A DNA stretch of 64,000 nucleotides from JAKFDK01 sp036676195 (GTDB lineage Bacteria; Bacillota; Sulfobacillia; Symbiobacteriales; ZC4RG38): the NCBI GenBank assembly GCA_036676195.1, contig JAKFDK010000081.1:1-64000 (forward strand). The letters are read 5' to 3'. How positions within the stretch are numbered: the first letter of the stretch is position 1; each line of letters opens with the position of its first letter. This document shows positions 1 to 8,497 of the stretch, in pieces. Position numbers and translations under genes: made by a program. The notes below the pieces were generated by a model that saw only the letters and a list, made by a program, of their open reading frames with translations, made no database searches and was not told the DNA's origin.

Positions 1-1764
1 GCCGGCGGCAAGGGCGGCGGCCTGGTGCCGGCGCCCCACGGCGGCCAGCGCTGCTTCGGCGGCGGTCCGCCGGTCCCGGGCCTGGTCGGCCGCCTCCCGG
101 GCGGCTGTTTCCGCCGCCGCGGCGGCCTGTGCGGCGCTGGCCAGCCCGGTGCTGCGTTCATCGGCTTCCGCCCGGACCTGCTGTGCCGCCGCCTCTTCGG
201 CCGCCAGGCGGCGGGCGCTCTCTACCAGTTCCTGCACCCGGGCCAGCCAGGTGGCGCTGGCAGCCAGGTCGTCTTCCTGCTCCGGCGGCTGGTCCGCCAG
301 GGTGCGTACCCCCTGCTCGTGCCCGGCCAACTCGGCGGTGGCCGCCCGGGCGGCCGTTTCCGCCTGGACGGCAGCCTGCTGGGTCGCGGCCAGCTCCTGC
401 TCACGATCGGTCAGGCGGCGCCCGGCCTCAGCCAGGGCGGCGGCGGCTTCAGTCAGCCGGTCCAGGGCGGCCAGCGCCTGTTGGACCTGCTGGCGCTGCT
501 CCACCGGCACCTCAGCAGCGGTCAGTTCAGCCAGAACCTGGACCTGTCCGGCCTGCAGGCCGGCCGTTTGCCCGGCAGCGGCTTCCACCTGGCTCTGGAC
601 CTGATCGGTCAGTTCCCGGCCCTTGACCACCCGGCCGTCCAGGTCCCGCACCCGCTCGGCCAGTTGCTGCACCTCAAGCTCCAGCCGGACGGCCTGCTCC
701 AGTTGGAAGCGGCGCCCGGTCAGCCGCGGTGCCGCCTGTTCCCGGCCGGTGCGGGCCTCCCGGTGGGCGGCGGTGGCCTGTGTGGCTGCATCCCGGGCGA
801 TCGTCAGTTCCGCCGCGGCTGCCACCTGCTTTTCACCGGCCGCCGCCGCCCGCCGCTGCGCTTCGGCCTGATCCGCCAGCGGGCCACGGCATGACTCGGC
901 CCGGCCGGCGGCTTCCGCCTCGGCCCGGCGTGCCCGGGCGGCGTCTTCTTGCTGCTGCCAGGCCGCCAGGCTCGCCTGCACTTCGGCCAGTTCCTGCTGC
1001 AGGTCCCAGACCTTCTGCCACTCCCGCAGGGCCTGCTCCGCTGCCTGCCAGCGGGTCTGGGCCGCCACCACCGCCCCCGCCGCTGCCGCCAGCCGCCCGG
1101 CGGCGGCCGCCACGGCCGCATCGGAGGCATCGCCCAGGCCGATTTGCTCGCCCTCGACCCCTTTCAGCCGCTGGGTCAGCGCTTCCAACTGCAGCTTGAG
1201 CCGCTGGTTCAACTGGTCGCCGTAGCGGCTGAGGGCAAAGATGCGCTGCAGCGTCTTGCGGCGGTCGGCATCCTTTAAATGCAGAAACTCGGCAAACTTG
1301 CCCTGGGGTAAAACAACGGCCCGGGTGAAGTCCTCGACCGTAAGGCCGAGGATCTCCTGCACCTGCTGGGTGACGTCCCGCTCCTTGTCGGCCAGGACCG
1401 TTTCGTTCCCGCCGGTCACCGCCACCAGCCGGGCATGGGCAATGCGCAGGGCACCCTCAACGTCGCGGGCATAGCTGCGCTCCACCCGGTAGCCATGCTC
1501 ACCCTCGGCGCCGGCCAGGGTGAAGCTGAAGCGTACCCAGAGCTTTTTCTCATCAGTATTGATAATTCCGCCGCGATTATTTTGATCAGCCCGCTCAACC
1601 TTGCCGTACAGGGCCAGGGTGATTGCGTCTAATATAGTAGATTTGCCGCTGCCGGTGGGACCGAAGATGCCAAACAGGCCCCCGCTCAGCAGTTGGGTGA
1701 AGTCCACCGTCTGGGGCTCCCGGTAGCTGTGCAGGCCGGCAAACTGCAGGGCAATGGGCCTCAC
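1..1764 (-). CDS. sbcC: Exonuclease subunit SbcC (ATPase), 3' end cut by window edge
   Basis: This is the N-terminal 588 codons of an SMC/Rad50-like ATPase, the partner of SbcD in the SbcCD nuclease that cleaves DNA hairpins and blocked ends. The GTG start at 1764 overlaps the sbcD stop as GTGA, so the two are translationally coupled. Residues 35-43 read GPTGSGKST (Walker A), followed by the family's LPQGKFAEFLHL region near residue 145. From about residue 200 on, the chain is Ala/Glu/Gln/Arg-rich coiled coil, as expected for the long arm. The family is usually 1,000 residues or more, so the zinc hook and C-terminal ABC half lie beyond base 1. The antisense strand is fully open in other frames because of the GC-rich coiled-coil codons. 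Confidence 0.95.
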   Translation of the reverse strand, partial: MRPIALQFAGLHSYREPQTVDFTQLLSGGLFGIFGPTGSGKSTILDAITLALYGKVERADQNNRGGIINTDEKKLWVRFSFTLAGAEGEHGYRVERSYARDVEGALRIAHARLVAVTGGNETVLADKERDVTQQVQEILGLTVEDFTRAVVLPQGKFAEFLHLKDADRRKTLQRIFALSRYGDQLNQRLKLQLEALTQRLKGVEGEQIGLGDASDAAVAAAAGRLAAAAGAVVAAQTRWQAAEQALREWQKVWDLQQELAEVQASLAAWQQQEDAARARRAEAEAAGRAESCRGPLADQAEAQRRAAAAGEKQVAAAAELTIARDAATQATAAHREARTGREQAAPRLTGRRFQLEQAVRLELEVQQLAERVRDLDGRVVKGRELTDQVQSQVEAAAGQTAGLQAGQVQVLAELTAAEVPVEQRQQVQQALAALDRLTEAAAALAEAGRRLTDREQELAATQQAAVQAETAARAATAELAGHEQGVRTLADQPPEQEDDLAASATWLARVQELVESARRLAAEEAAAQQVRAEADERSTGLASAAQAAAAAETAAREAADQARDRRTAAEAALAAVGRRHQAAALAAG

Positions 1765-2999
1765 TGCTCCACCTCCGCTTCGTCTGCAGCCATGGCCAGT
1801 TCCAGGAACAGGCGGGTGAGTTCGGCCGGGGCGGTGCCGCCGCCGCTGCGCTGCCGGTAGAAGCGCTCGAACTGTTCGGCCAGGGTCAGGGCTACCCGCT
1901 GCTCGCGGGTAGCGGCCACCTCGGCTTCGGGGTAGACCGGACGGATGTGGATGAAGCCAGGATGCAGCCGCCGCAGGGTCTGGATTTCGTCCAGGGTCAG
2001 AGCGGAGGGCACCGTGACCGCCAGGTCGATCCAGGCTGTAGGGTCACGGCCTTCCTCCACCCAGCGCTGTACCTGCGCCACCCCGGCGGTGGCGTGCCAG
2101 CGTACCAGCGGGCGGCCGGCCGTGAGGGGAATCTCCTGCACCACCGGCGCGGCGGTATCGGGCAGCAGGTCTACGATGGTGACAGACTTGGCCTGCCCGG
2201 CCTCCGAGAAGCTGTAGGCCAGCGGGGAACCGGCGTACCGGGTGGGCACCGGGGCCGAGTGCAGCCGCTGCGGACGGTGCAGGTGCCCCAGGCCCACATA
2301 CTGGGCGCCGACGGGCATAGCGCCGGCTGCCACCGTGTAGGTGCCGCCCACCTGGATCGGCCGCTCGGATTCGCATTCCTGCCCGCCGGCGACAAACAGG
2401 TGGCTGACCGCCAGCCGCACAGTATCGGGCCGGTAGTGCCGGGCCAGGCCGGCGAACAGCCGCCCGACCCGTTCGGAATAGGCCACCTGCAGTTCCGCTT
2501 CGTCCAGGGTCTGTTCCAATACCTCGTTGAGCCGGCTCTCCGACGGGTACGGCAGGGCCAGCACCAGGGCGCTGTGGTCGACCCCGGGCACCGCCAGTTC
2601 CACCCAGCCTGGTCCGGCGGCCACCCGCTGCACCTGCCCGGCCGCCGCCAGCGTGGACGGGGGCTGGTCGGCCGGGTAGCCGAACAGGGTGACCCCCTGC
2701 CGCTGGGCCAGGGACCTGACGGCACAAAGCCGGTCCGGGCTGTCGTGGTTGCCGGCAATGACCACCACCGCCCGCCGGCCGCCATCGCCCAGGCGGTCGA
2801 GGGCATCGCAGTACAGTTCTTCCGCCGCCGCCGGCGGGTTGTAGGTGTCAAAGACATCGCCGGCGATCAGCACCAGGTCAACCGACTCCTGCCGGACGAT
2901 CTGGCACAGCTCGTCCACAAACTGTTCCTTCTCTTGCTGGCGGCTGCGCCCTTCCAGGGTGCGGCCAAAGTGCCAGTCTGCTGTGTGTAAGATGCGCAC
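1761..2999 (-). CDS. sbcD: Exonuclease subunit SbcD (metallophosphoesterase)
   Basis: This is a calcineurin-like Mn-dependent nuclease subunit of SbcCD. The metal-binding motifs appear in order: HTADWHFG at the N-terminus, GDVFD, GNHDS, SHLFV and GLGHLH. I place the start at GTG 2999 (V-R-I-L-H-T-A-D-W-H), which has an AAAAGGGGG ribosome binding site 9 bases upstream. This gives 412 residues, typical for the family. A longer in-frame start at 3083 would add an Arg-rich stretch unlike other SbcD proteins. It is first in a two-gene operon with sbcC, with a GTGA overlap. The upstream 200 bp separates it from the divergent GGDEF-EAL gene. Confidence 0.95.
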   Translation of the reverse strand: MRILHTADWHFGRTLEGRSRQQEKEQFVDELCQIVRQESVDLVLIAGDVFDTYNPPAAAEELYCDALDRLGDGGRRAVVVIAGNHDSPDRLCAVRSLAQRQGVTLFGYPADQPPSTLAAAGQVQRVAAGPGWVELAVPGVDHSALVLALPYPSESRLNEVLEQTLDEAELQVAYSERVGRLFAGLARHYRPDTVRLAVSHLFVAGGQECESERPIQVGGTYTVAAGAMPVGAQYVGLGHLHRPQRLHSAPVPTRYAGSPLAYSFSEAGQAKSVTIVDLLPDTAAPVVQEIPLTAGRPLVRWHATAGVAQVQRWVEEGRDPTAWIDLAVTVPSALTLDEIQTLRRLHPGFIHIRPVYPEAEVAATREQRVALTLAEQFERFYRQRSGGGTAPAELTRLFLELAMAADEAEVEQ

Positions 3000-3202
3000 G
3001 GCCGGATGCCCCCTTTTCGTCTGCCCCCGGCGTGTCTGTCGCCGGCGGCGCGCTGGTTCCTCACCAGTGCCACCCGACTTCATTCTTGTCGGAGGAAAGC
3101 AAGTAGTAACAATTGAATATTACCCATCATATTGTTCGTGTCAGTATAACAAGGCCCCTGGCTCCCCGGTTGCCGGAACTGTCGCTGGAGGGCAATCTGC
3201 AC

Positions 3203-5605
3203 ATGAAAGCATTACACGCATATCCGAACTGGTCGCACCGGAAGCGTTTCGCTGCCAGGGTCGCTCTGGCCTACATGTTAGTGGGCGGAATCTGGATCCT
3301 TTTTTCGGACCAGTGGTTGCGGGGTCTGACCACTGATCCGCTGTTGCTGTCCCGGTTGCATACTGCCAAGGGCTGGGCCTACATACTGGCCACCGGGCTG
3401 GGACTCTACTTCCTGATTCGCCGCCACCTGCTGGTCACCGAACGCGAACTGACCCGGCGCCTGCGCATGGAACGCACCCAGCAGTTGCTGCGGGAAACCG
3501 ACCGCCGCATCCTGCAGGGGCAGGCGACCGACGCCGTCCTGGACTTGATCTGCACCGAGCTGGCCGCCACCTTTGGCTATACCGTGGCCTGGGTGGGTCT
3601 GAAAAAGCGCGATGGGTCCATTGCCGTGCGGGCCCGAGCCGGGGCCGCCGCCGGCTACCTGGAGGAAGTGACGCTCCGCTGGGACGAACCGCTCCCGCAG
3701 TGCAGTCCGGCCGGGATGGCCGTCCGTACCGGCCAGCTGCAGGTCTGCCACCTGGGCAAGGAATCCACCGGCGATCCCCGGTGGGTTCACGGCCTGCGCT
3801 CGCTGCTGGCCATTCCCCTGTCGGATCAGGACCAGACGCTCGGCACCCTGGTTCTGGGCACCAGCCGGCCGCGCACGTTTGATGCCGATGCCATTGAGCA
3901 TCTGACCAGCTTCGCCTACCAGGTCATGATTTCGCTGCTCGGCGCCCGCCACCAGGAGCAGATTCGCCTGGCCGTGGCCGCCCTGGAAGCTACCGCCAAC
4001 GCCGTGGTGATTACCGACCGCAGCGGGCTGGTGCAGTGGGTGAACCCGGCCTTTACCCAGCTCACGGGTTACAGCGCCGGCGAGGTGCACCGGCAGTCCC
4101 TGCGCCGGCTCGAGTCCGGCCGTCAGGGGGCGACCTTTTACCGCGAACTGTGGGAAACCATCACCGACGGCCGGGTCTGGAAAGGTCAGATGTATAACCG
4201 CCGCAAGGACGGCAGCCTCTACCTGGATGAACAGACCATCACCCCGGTCCGCGACGCCAACGGGGAGATTACCCATTTTGTCGCCATCAAGCAGGACGCC
4301 ACGGAACGCCAGCAGCAGGAGGAGCAGATTCGCTTCCTGGCCGTCTTTGACCCGCTGACCAGCCTGCCCAACCGGCGGTTGCTGGAACAGAATCTGCAGC
4401 GGGTGGTCAGCCAGTCCAGTCCCGACAACCCGGCCGCCCTTTTCCTGATGGACCTGGATAACTTCAAACTGGTCAATGATACCCTGGGCCATTCAGCCGG
4501 GGACCAGTTGCTGGTTACCCTGGCGGAACTCCTGGGTACCCGGCTACGCCCGGGCGACCTGCTGGCCCGCCTGAGCGGTGACTCCTTCGGCCTGCTGGTG
4601 GAAGGGTACACGCCGGAACAAGCCAGGCGCCTGGCCGAAAAGCTGCACCAGGCGGTGAATGAGCACCGGTTCCGGGTGGGCGACGCCACGTTTGCCCTGG
4701 GCATCAGCATCGGCATTTGCCCGGTTGAGGGCACCCTGGATCCGGAGGTGGTCATGTCACAGGCGGACTTTGCCCTGTATTCCGCCAAGGACCTGGGCAA
4801 GAACCGGGTGGTACTGTACCAGCCGGAACTCGACCAGGCCAACGGGTTGAAGGAGACCGGCCAGTGGCTGACCCGGATCAAGGACGCCCTGCAGGCCCAA
4901 CAGTTTGAACTGCATTTCCAGCCGGTGGTCCGGCTGGACGATGAGCAGGCCGAGCATTTTGAGTCTCTGCTGCGGATGCGGGCCGAGGATGGCTCGCTGG
5001 TGCCGCCGGGGGCGTTTATTCCCGTTGCCGAGCGCTTTGGGCTGATGCCCCAGATTGACCGCTGGGTGGTGGAAACGGTGCTGGCCGTGCTGCAGGAGCA
5101 CCCCGACCGGCGCATTTTCGTGAACCTGTCCGGGACGAGCCTGGGCGACGACGCCCTGCTGGAGTTTGTAGAAATGAAGGTGCGGGAGAGCGGCCCGGTG
5201 GCCCGGCGGCTGACCTTTGAGATTACCGAAACGGCGGCGGTAACCAACCTGGGCCGGGCCCGGGTGTGGATGGAACGGCTGCGTGAGCAGGGCTGCCGGT
5301 TTGCCCTGGATGATTTCGGCGTTGGCAGTTCTTCGTTTGCCTATCTGCGCTCGATCCCCGCCGATTATGTGAAGATCGACGGTTCGTTTGTACGCAACCT
5401 GGACAGTGACGCTACTAACCGGGCGATTGTGCAGGCCCTGAGCACGGTGGCGCATACCCTGGGCAAACAGGTGATTGCCGAGTGGGTGGAAACCGCCGCC
5501 GTGGCGAAGATTCTGGGCGGGCTGGGCGTGGAATACGGCCAGGGCTACCACTGGGGCAAGCCGGCCCGGGCGCCTCTGCCCGCGGTTCAGGAGCAGCAGC
5601 GGTAG
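3203..5605 (+). CDS. Membrane GAF-PAS-GGDEF-EAL cyclic-di-GMP protein
   Basis: This 800-residue signalling protein probably degrades, and may no longer make, cyclic di-GMP. The order is: two membrane segments (about residues 19-37 and 58-75), GAF (about 100-250), PAS (about 260-380), GGDEF (about 385-545), EAL (about 560-795). The GGDEF signature reads SGDSF, which lacks the usual catalytic acidic residue, so cyclase activity is doubtful. The EAL signature is ESL with the first Glu kept, and FVNLSG, ITET, DDFG, VKID and AEWVE are present, consistent with an active phosphodiesterase. I chose ATG 3203 because GGAGG sits 10 bases upstream; an in-frame TTG at 3113 lacks a site. The 3' end overlaps the convergent MBL gene by 19 bp. 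Confidence 0.93.
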   Translation: MKALHAYPNWSHRKRFAARVALAYMLVGGIWILFSDQWLRGLTTDPLLLSRLHTAKGWAYILATGLGLYFLIRRHLLVTERELTRRLRMERTQQLLRETDRRILQGQATDAVLDLICTELAATFGYTVAWVGLKKRDGSIAVRARAGAAAGYLEEVTLRWDEPLPQCSPAGMAVRTGQLQVCHLGKESTGDPRWVHGLRSLLAIPLSDQDQTLGTLVLGTSRPRTFDADAIEHLTSFAYQVMISLLGARHQEQIRLAVAALEATANAVVITDRSGLVQWVNPAFTQLTGYSAGEVHRQSLRRLESGRQGATFYRELWETITDGRVWKGQMYNRRKDGSLYLDEQTITPVRDANGEITHFVAIKQDATERQQQEEQIRFLAVFDPLTSLPNRRLLEQNLQRVVSQSSPDNPAALFLMDLDNFKLVNDTLGHSAGDQLLVTLAELLGTRLRPGDLLARLSGDSFGLLVEGYTPEQARRLAEKLHQAVNEHRFRVGDATFALGISIGICPVEGTLDPEVVMSQADFALYSAKDLGKNRVVLYQPELDQANGLKETGQWLTRIKDALQAQQFELHFQPVVRLDDEQAEHFESLLRMRAEDGSLVPPGAFIPVAERFGLMPQIDRWVVETVLAVLQEHPDRRIFVNLSGTSLGDDALLEFVEMKVRESGPVARRLTFEITETAAVTNLGRARVWMERLREQGCRFALDDFGVGSSSFAYLRSIPADYVKIDGSFVRNLDSDATNRAIVQALSTVAHTLGKQVIAEWVETAAVAKILGGLGVEYGQGYHWGKPARAPLPAVQEQQR

Positions 5606-6477
5606 TACGGCCCTTCGGCCACTACCGCGCCCTGCCGCAGCAGGCGGTCCAGGTGCTTTTCGAGCATGACCTGCTCGAACAGGCGGTTCATGATTTCCGG
5701 ATGGGGGTAAGCCCGGTAGATCGGATGCGCGGCCATCAGCCCGTCCAGGGTCTGCGGTTCGGCCAGGGCATCCAGGATCCGGCGGTCGCGCTTGCGCACC
5801 ACTTCGATAAACCGGTCCAGGGCCTGCGGAATGTCGGCGGTGACAGGTGTGGCCAGGTGCGAGGTGACCACGGTCCGCGGCGCCAGTTCCCTGACCATGC
5901 GTACGCTGGCCTCGAACTGGTCGATGTCGGAGCCGGGGTTGCCGTAATGGGGTCCGAAGGGCGTCAGGTCGATGTCGGTGGAAAGCAACGTCCCCGACTC
6001 TTCATGGTAGAAGAGCATATGGTCAACGCAGTGTCCGGGGGCATGGATGGCGCGCAGGCGGGTGCGGCCAAACTCCAGGACACTGCCGTCGCGATAGGTG
6101 TGGTTGTATGGGCCGGGCTCGTAGCCCGCTTCCCGGGCACAGTAGGTGCCGGCGGCCACCCCCAGCCGCTCAAAGCCGGAGTAGCTCAAAAAGCCGGTCA
6201 TGGAGTTGCGGGCGGCGACGCCGTATTCGGGAATCCAGATCTGGGCTGCCGGGAACAGGAAGCTGAAGTTGGTATGGTCGCCGTGCAGGTGGGTGAAGAA
6301 CAGTTGCTCCACCTTGCCGGTTTCGGCCAGGGGGATCAGCTCCGGCCCGGCAGTGGTGTCGATCAGTGCCGTCACTTCGTCCTGAATGAGCAGCGAATTG
6401 CCATGCGGGATGGCGTCAAAGCGCGGGTTATGTCCGATGATCAGGTGTAGGTGCGGTGTCAGCGCAACGGTGGGCAC
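5587..6477 (-). CDS. MBL-fold metallo-hydrolase
   Basis: This is a 296-residue metallo-beta-lactamase-fold hydrolase. The dinuclear metal motif THLHGDHTN lies near residue 62, with later metal ligands in HAPGHCVDH and in DIDLTPFG. The substrate cannot be read from sequence; the lineage resembles hydroxyacylglutathione-hydrolase/lactonase-type enzymes. The start is GTG 6477, with GGAGG seven bases upstream. It is a single gene, convergent with the GGDEF-EAL gene, which it overlaps at the 3' end by 19 bp. A TATAAA box and a 15-bp palindrome lie upstream. Confidence 0.88.
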   Translation of the reverse strand: MPTVALTPHLHLIIGHNPRFDAIPHGNSLLIQDEVTALIDTTAGPELIPLAETGKVEQLFFTHLHGDHTNFSFLFPAAQIWIPEYGVAARNSMTGFLSYSGFERLGVAAGTYCAREAGYEPGPYNHTYRDGSVLEFGRTRLRAIHAPGHCVDHMLFYHEESGTLLSTDIDLTPFGPHYGNPGSDIDQFEASVRMVRELAPRTVVTSHLATPVTADIPQALDRFIEVVRKRDRRILDALAEPQTLDGLMAAHPIYRAYPHPEIMNRLFEQVMLEKHLDRLLRQGAVVAEGPYYRCCS

Positions 6478-6517
6478 GCGGATTCCTCCCTGCGGCAGGT
6501 GGTTCTGTTTATAGAGT

Positions 6518-6544
6518 TACTTCGCTCAGCGAAGGGAGTTCCCT
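6518..6544 (-). promoter_or_regulatory. Candidate promoter/operator of the MBL-fold gene
   Basis: Reading on the minus strand, a TATAAA box (6523 to 6518) lies about 41 bp upstream of the GTG start. Just upstream is a perfect 15-bp palindrome, CTTCGCTCAGCGAAG (6530-6544), placed where the spacer or -35 element would be. A palindrome overlapping a promoter suggests repressor or activator control. No good -35 hexamer is visible, and the regulator is unknown. Confidence 0.4.
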
Positions 6545-6554
6545 GCCGGTGGGC

Positions 6555-6593
6555 GCGGCATGGCGGCGGTACCGGGGACCGCCGCCATGCCGC
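6555..6593 (-). terminator. Strong hairpin after locus A
   Basis: A perfect 16-bp inverted repeat (6555-6570 with 6578-6593) with a 7-base loop lies 20 bp beyond the stop of the last locus A gene. No T-tract follows on either strand, so it may block exonucleases or insulate rather than act as a classical intrinsic terminator. Confidence 0.6.
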
Positions 6594-6613
6594 CTGCTTA
6601 CGGGCGTTTCGGG

Positions 6614-8485
6614 TCAGTGCCCAATCCGCAACCCCTGTGCGACTAGCGGCGGAATGCCCAACCATCCGCCCGGCTCATCAACCCACCGCACAAGGCCGCG
6701 GTTGAGCATTGCCATGATAAGTGGATCATCGGGGTCATATCGCTGTAAGTTTGTGCGACCGGTCAGGATCTTTCGGACCTCACCTGGGTCCTTTACCTTG
6801 CCCAGGAGTAGGCGCACCCGGTTTTGCACGTACCATTGCGTGGTAGCTTCAAGGTCTGGCGGTGGAACCAGAAAGCTATGTTTCATCCTGGTGCGCGCCG
6901 CCCGCCTCACCGCCATAGCCAGCAGTTCTGCCGCCTCTCCAGGTACCAGTTCACTGATCATGGCTCCATCCGGCGAAATCACTTTGCGCCAAGTCTCAAG
7001 ACCGCCCGGACCGAACAACAGCGTTGCCACATCCTCCAGCTGCTCCCTGGACCAGTCCTCATGCCGCCAGGAATCGATCTTGGAGATCCGCGACTCATTC
7101 CAGACATTCAGTGTCCGCGCAAAGTTCTCGTCCGCATCCACTGCCCGTCTCAGTGCCATTTCCAGCAACTCGTAAGTCGTCCACTCCAGTATGCGGTGAC
7201 TCTGGGGTGGTACGTGCAGATCCAGCGCATGGACTGTACCCGGAAGCAGCAGAATCTTGGTATCGTACTTGGGGCCGTGACGCTCACGGAGATACTGCCA
7301 TGTTGAAATCAACCCTCCGATAGCCTTGAGCGTGTTCACCCAGCCCAGTCCTGCCGCCAGTTCTTTGTCCAGTCCATCATACAAAAAATAAGCGGGCATC
7401 TGGTCATGAGCCAAAGGCCCGGCGTTGCCCTCCAAAACATGTTTGAACCGTTGCAGCCAGAACTCGTGCCAGGCCTGTTCTGGCAGGTTCTGTTGCATTA
7501 CCCGCTCCGCCGTCTCCTTATATTTCTGCGGGTGCAGGTGACCATACCCTTCGGCCAAGGCCGACTTCCCGGCTCCATGGCGCCCTGAAATCAGCCAGGT
7601 GCGTGGGTGTAAGTAAGACTCAAGCTTACTTTTCAGCACGCTGGGAGGCTGGGCATTGGCACCCGATAAAGCACGAACGGCTACCTCATATACGTTCTCA
7701 AGATCCGACCGTACCGTTTCGGCGGCCTTGGCCAAGTCCACCAGCGCCATGGTCAGTTCGTGGTAGACCCCTGTAAACCTTGCGTCGAGCCAGGCGGTGG
7801 AGTCGGAGGATTCCAGGGCGCTCAGCCGCGGCACGCTGACAGCGTAGAAGGAACGACTCTCGTAATGCCTGGTCCAGCCACGGACTCGGCTCCCGGACGG
7901 TGCCAGGGCATTCACCGCCAGCACTGGCGGGGGAACCCTGGGTCGGCGCTGCCGTCGGAATAGATCGGTCAGGCGATCCAGGAAGCGCTCATGCTCGGAG
8001 CCATCCTGGCCAAATACGCAGATAACAGTTGCTGCGCCACTCAGCAGGGCGCGGGTACCACTCCAGGCCAGTGACAGAAAACCCGGCGGCATGTCCACAA
8101 GGATGAAATCATAGGCCATGCCCCTGACCGGTGCCATGAGGCGGTCGATCCGACCAGTGGTAAATCCGCGCCCAATCAGGCGGACAACCTCGGGGGGCCG
8201 CCCCAGTGGCAGAATGTCGAACAGGCCGTTTGCCTGCAGCAATGGAGGCAGTTCATTTAGTGGATGCAGGTGCCGTGCCTCTGCCGATAACAGATACTCG
8301 GCGGCACCCTTCTGTTTCTCCAGGAGGGAAGCCACCGGATGGGTCACGGCAGGGCTCGTAACGTCAAGGTCTATAACCAGCACCCGTTTGTCCCATCGGG
8401 CCAGGTCAGCAGCCACCTGCAAGATGGCCCCCGTCCGTCCCAGGCCGCCGCGGGCGGCAACAAACGGAATCACCACGTTCTTCAT
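6614..8485 (-). CDS. Locus A third gene: MinD-like domain plus second P-loop NTPase domain
   Basis: This 623-residue two-module NTPase is the last gene of locus A. The N-terminal module is SIMIBI/MinD-like: AARGGLGRTG at about 10-20 replaces KGGxGKT, followed by DLDVTSP and VDMPPG. The second module carries a canonical Walker A, GRHGAGKSAL (about 301-310), a likely Walker B in FLYDGLD, and the stretch LLEMALRRAV. The locus C counterpart shares GGLGR, D-x-D-x-x-SP, SALES, GRHGAGKSAL, ELLE-ALRRAV and LLFGP, so the two are homologues. Start ATG 8485 is preferred over GTG 8491 because AGGTG lies five bases upstream and the MKN start matches MKK in locus C. It lies 12 bp behind the ATPase gene. 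Its cellular role is unknown; I infer a regulator or effector of the cassette. Confidence 0.85.
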   Translation of the reverse strand: MKNVVIPFVAARGGLGRTGAILQVAADLARWDKRVLVIDLDVTSPAVTHPVASLLEKQKGAAEYLLSAEARHLHPLNELPPLLQANGLFDILPLGRPPEVVRLIGRGFTTGRIDRLMAPVRGMAYDFILVDMPPGFLSLAWSGTRALLSGAATVICVFGQDGSEHERFLDRLTDLFRRQRRPRVPPPVLAVNALAPSGSRVRGWTRHYESRSFYAVSVPRLSALESSDSTAWLDARFTGVYHELTMALVDLAKAAETVRSDLENVYEVAVRALSGANAQPPSVLKSKLESYLHPRTWLISGRHGAGKSALAEGYGHLHPQKYKETAERVMQQNLPEQAWHEFWLQRFKHVLEGNAGPLAHDQMPAYFLYDGLDKELAAGLGWVNTLKAIGGLISTWQYLRERHGPKYDTKILLLPGTVHALDLHVPPQSHRILEWTTYELLEMALRRAVDADENFARTLNVWNESRISKIDSWRHEDWSREQLEDVATLLFGPGGLETWRKVISPDGAMISELVPGEAAELLAMAVRRAARTRMKHSFLVPPPDLEATTQWYVQNRVRLLLGKVKDPGEVRKILTGRTNLQRYDPDDPLIMAMLNRGLVRWVDEPGGWLGIPPLVAQGLRIGH

Positions 8486-8497
8486 ATTCACACCTGA

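Noticed and set aside
25..894. Long plus-strand open frames opposite sbcC
   Set aside because: They are antisense shadows of the GC-rich coiled-coil codons of SbcC; composition is Gly/Pro/Arg-rich with no domains.
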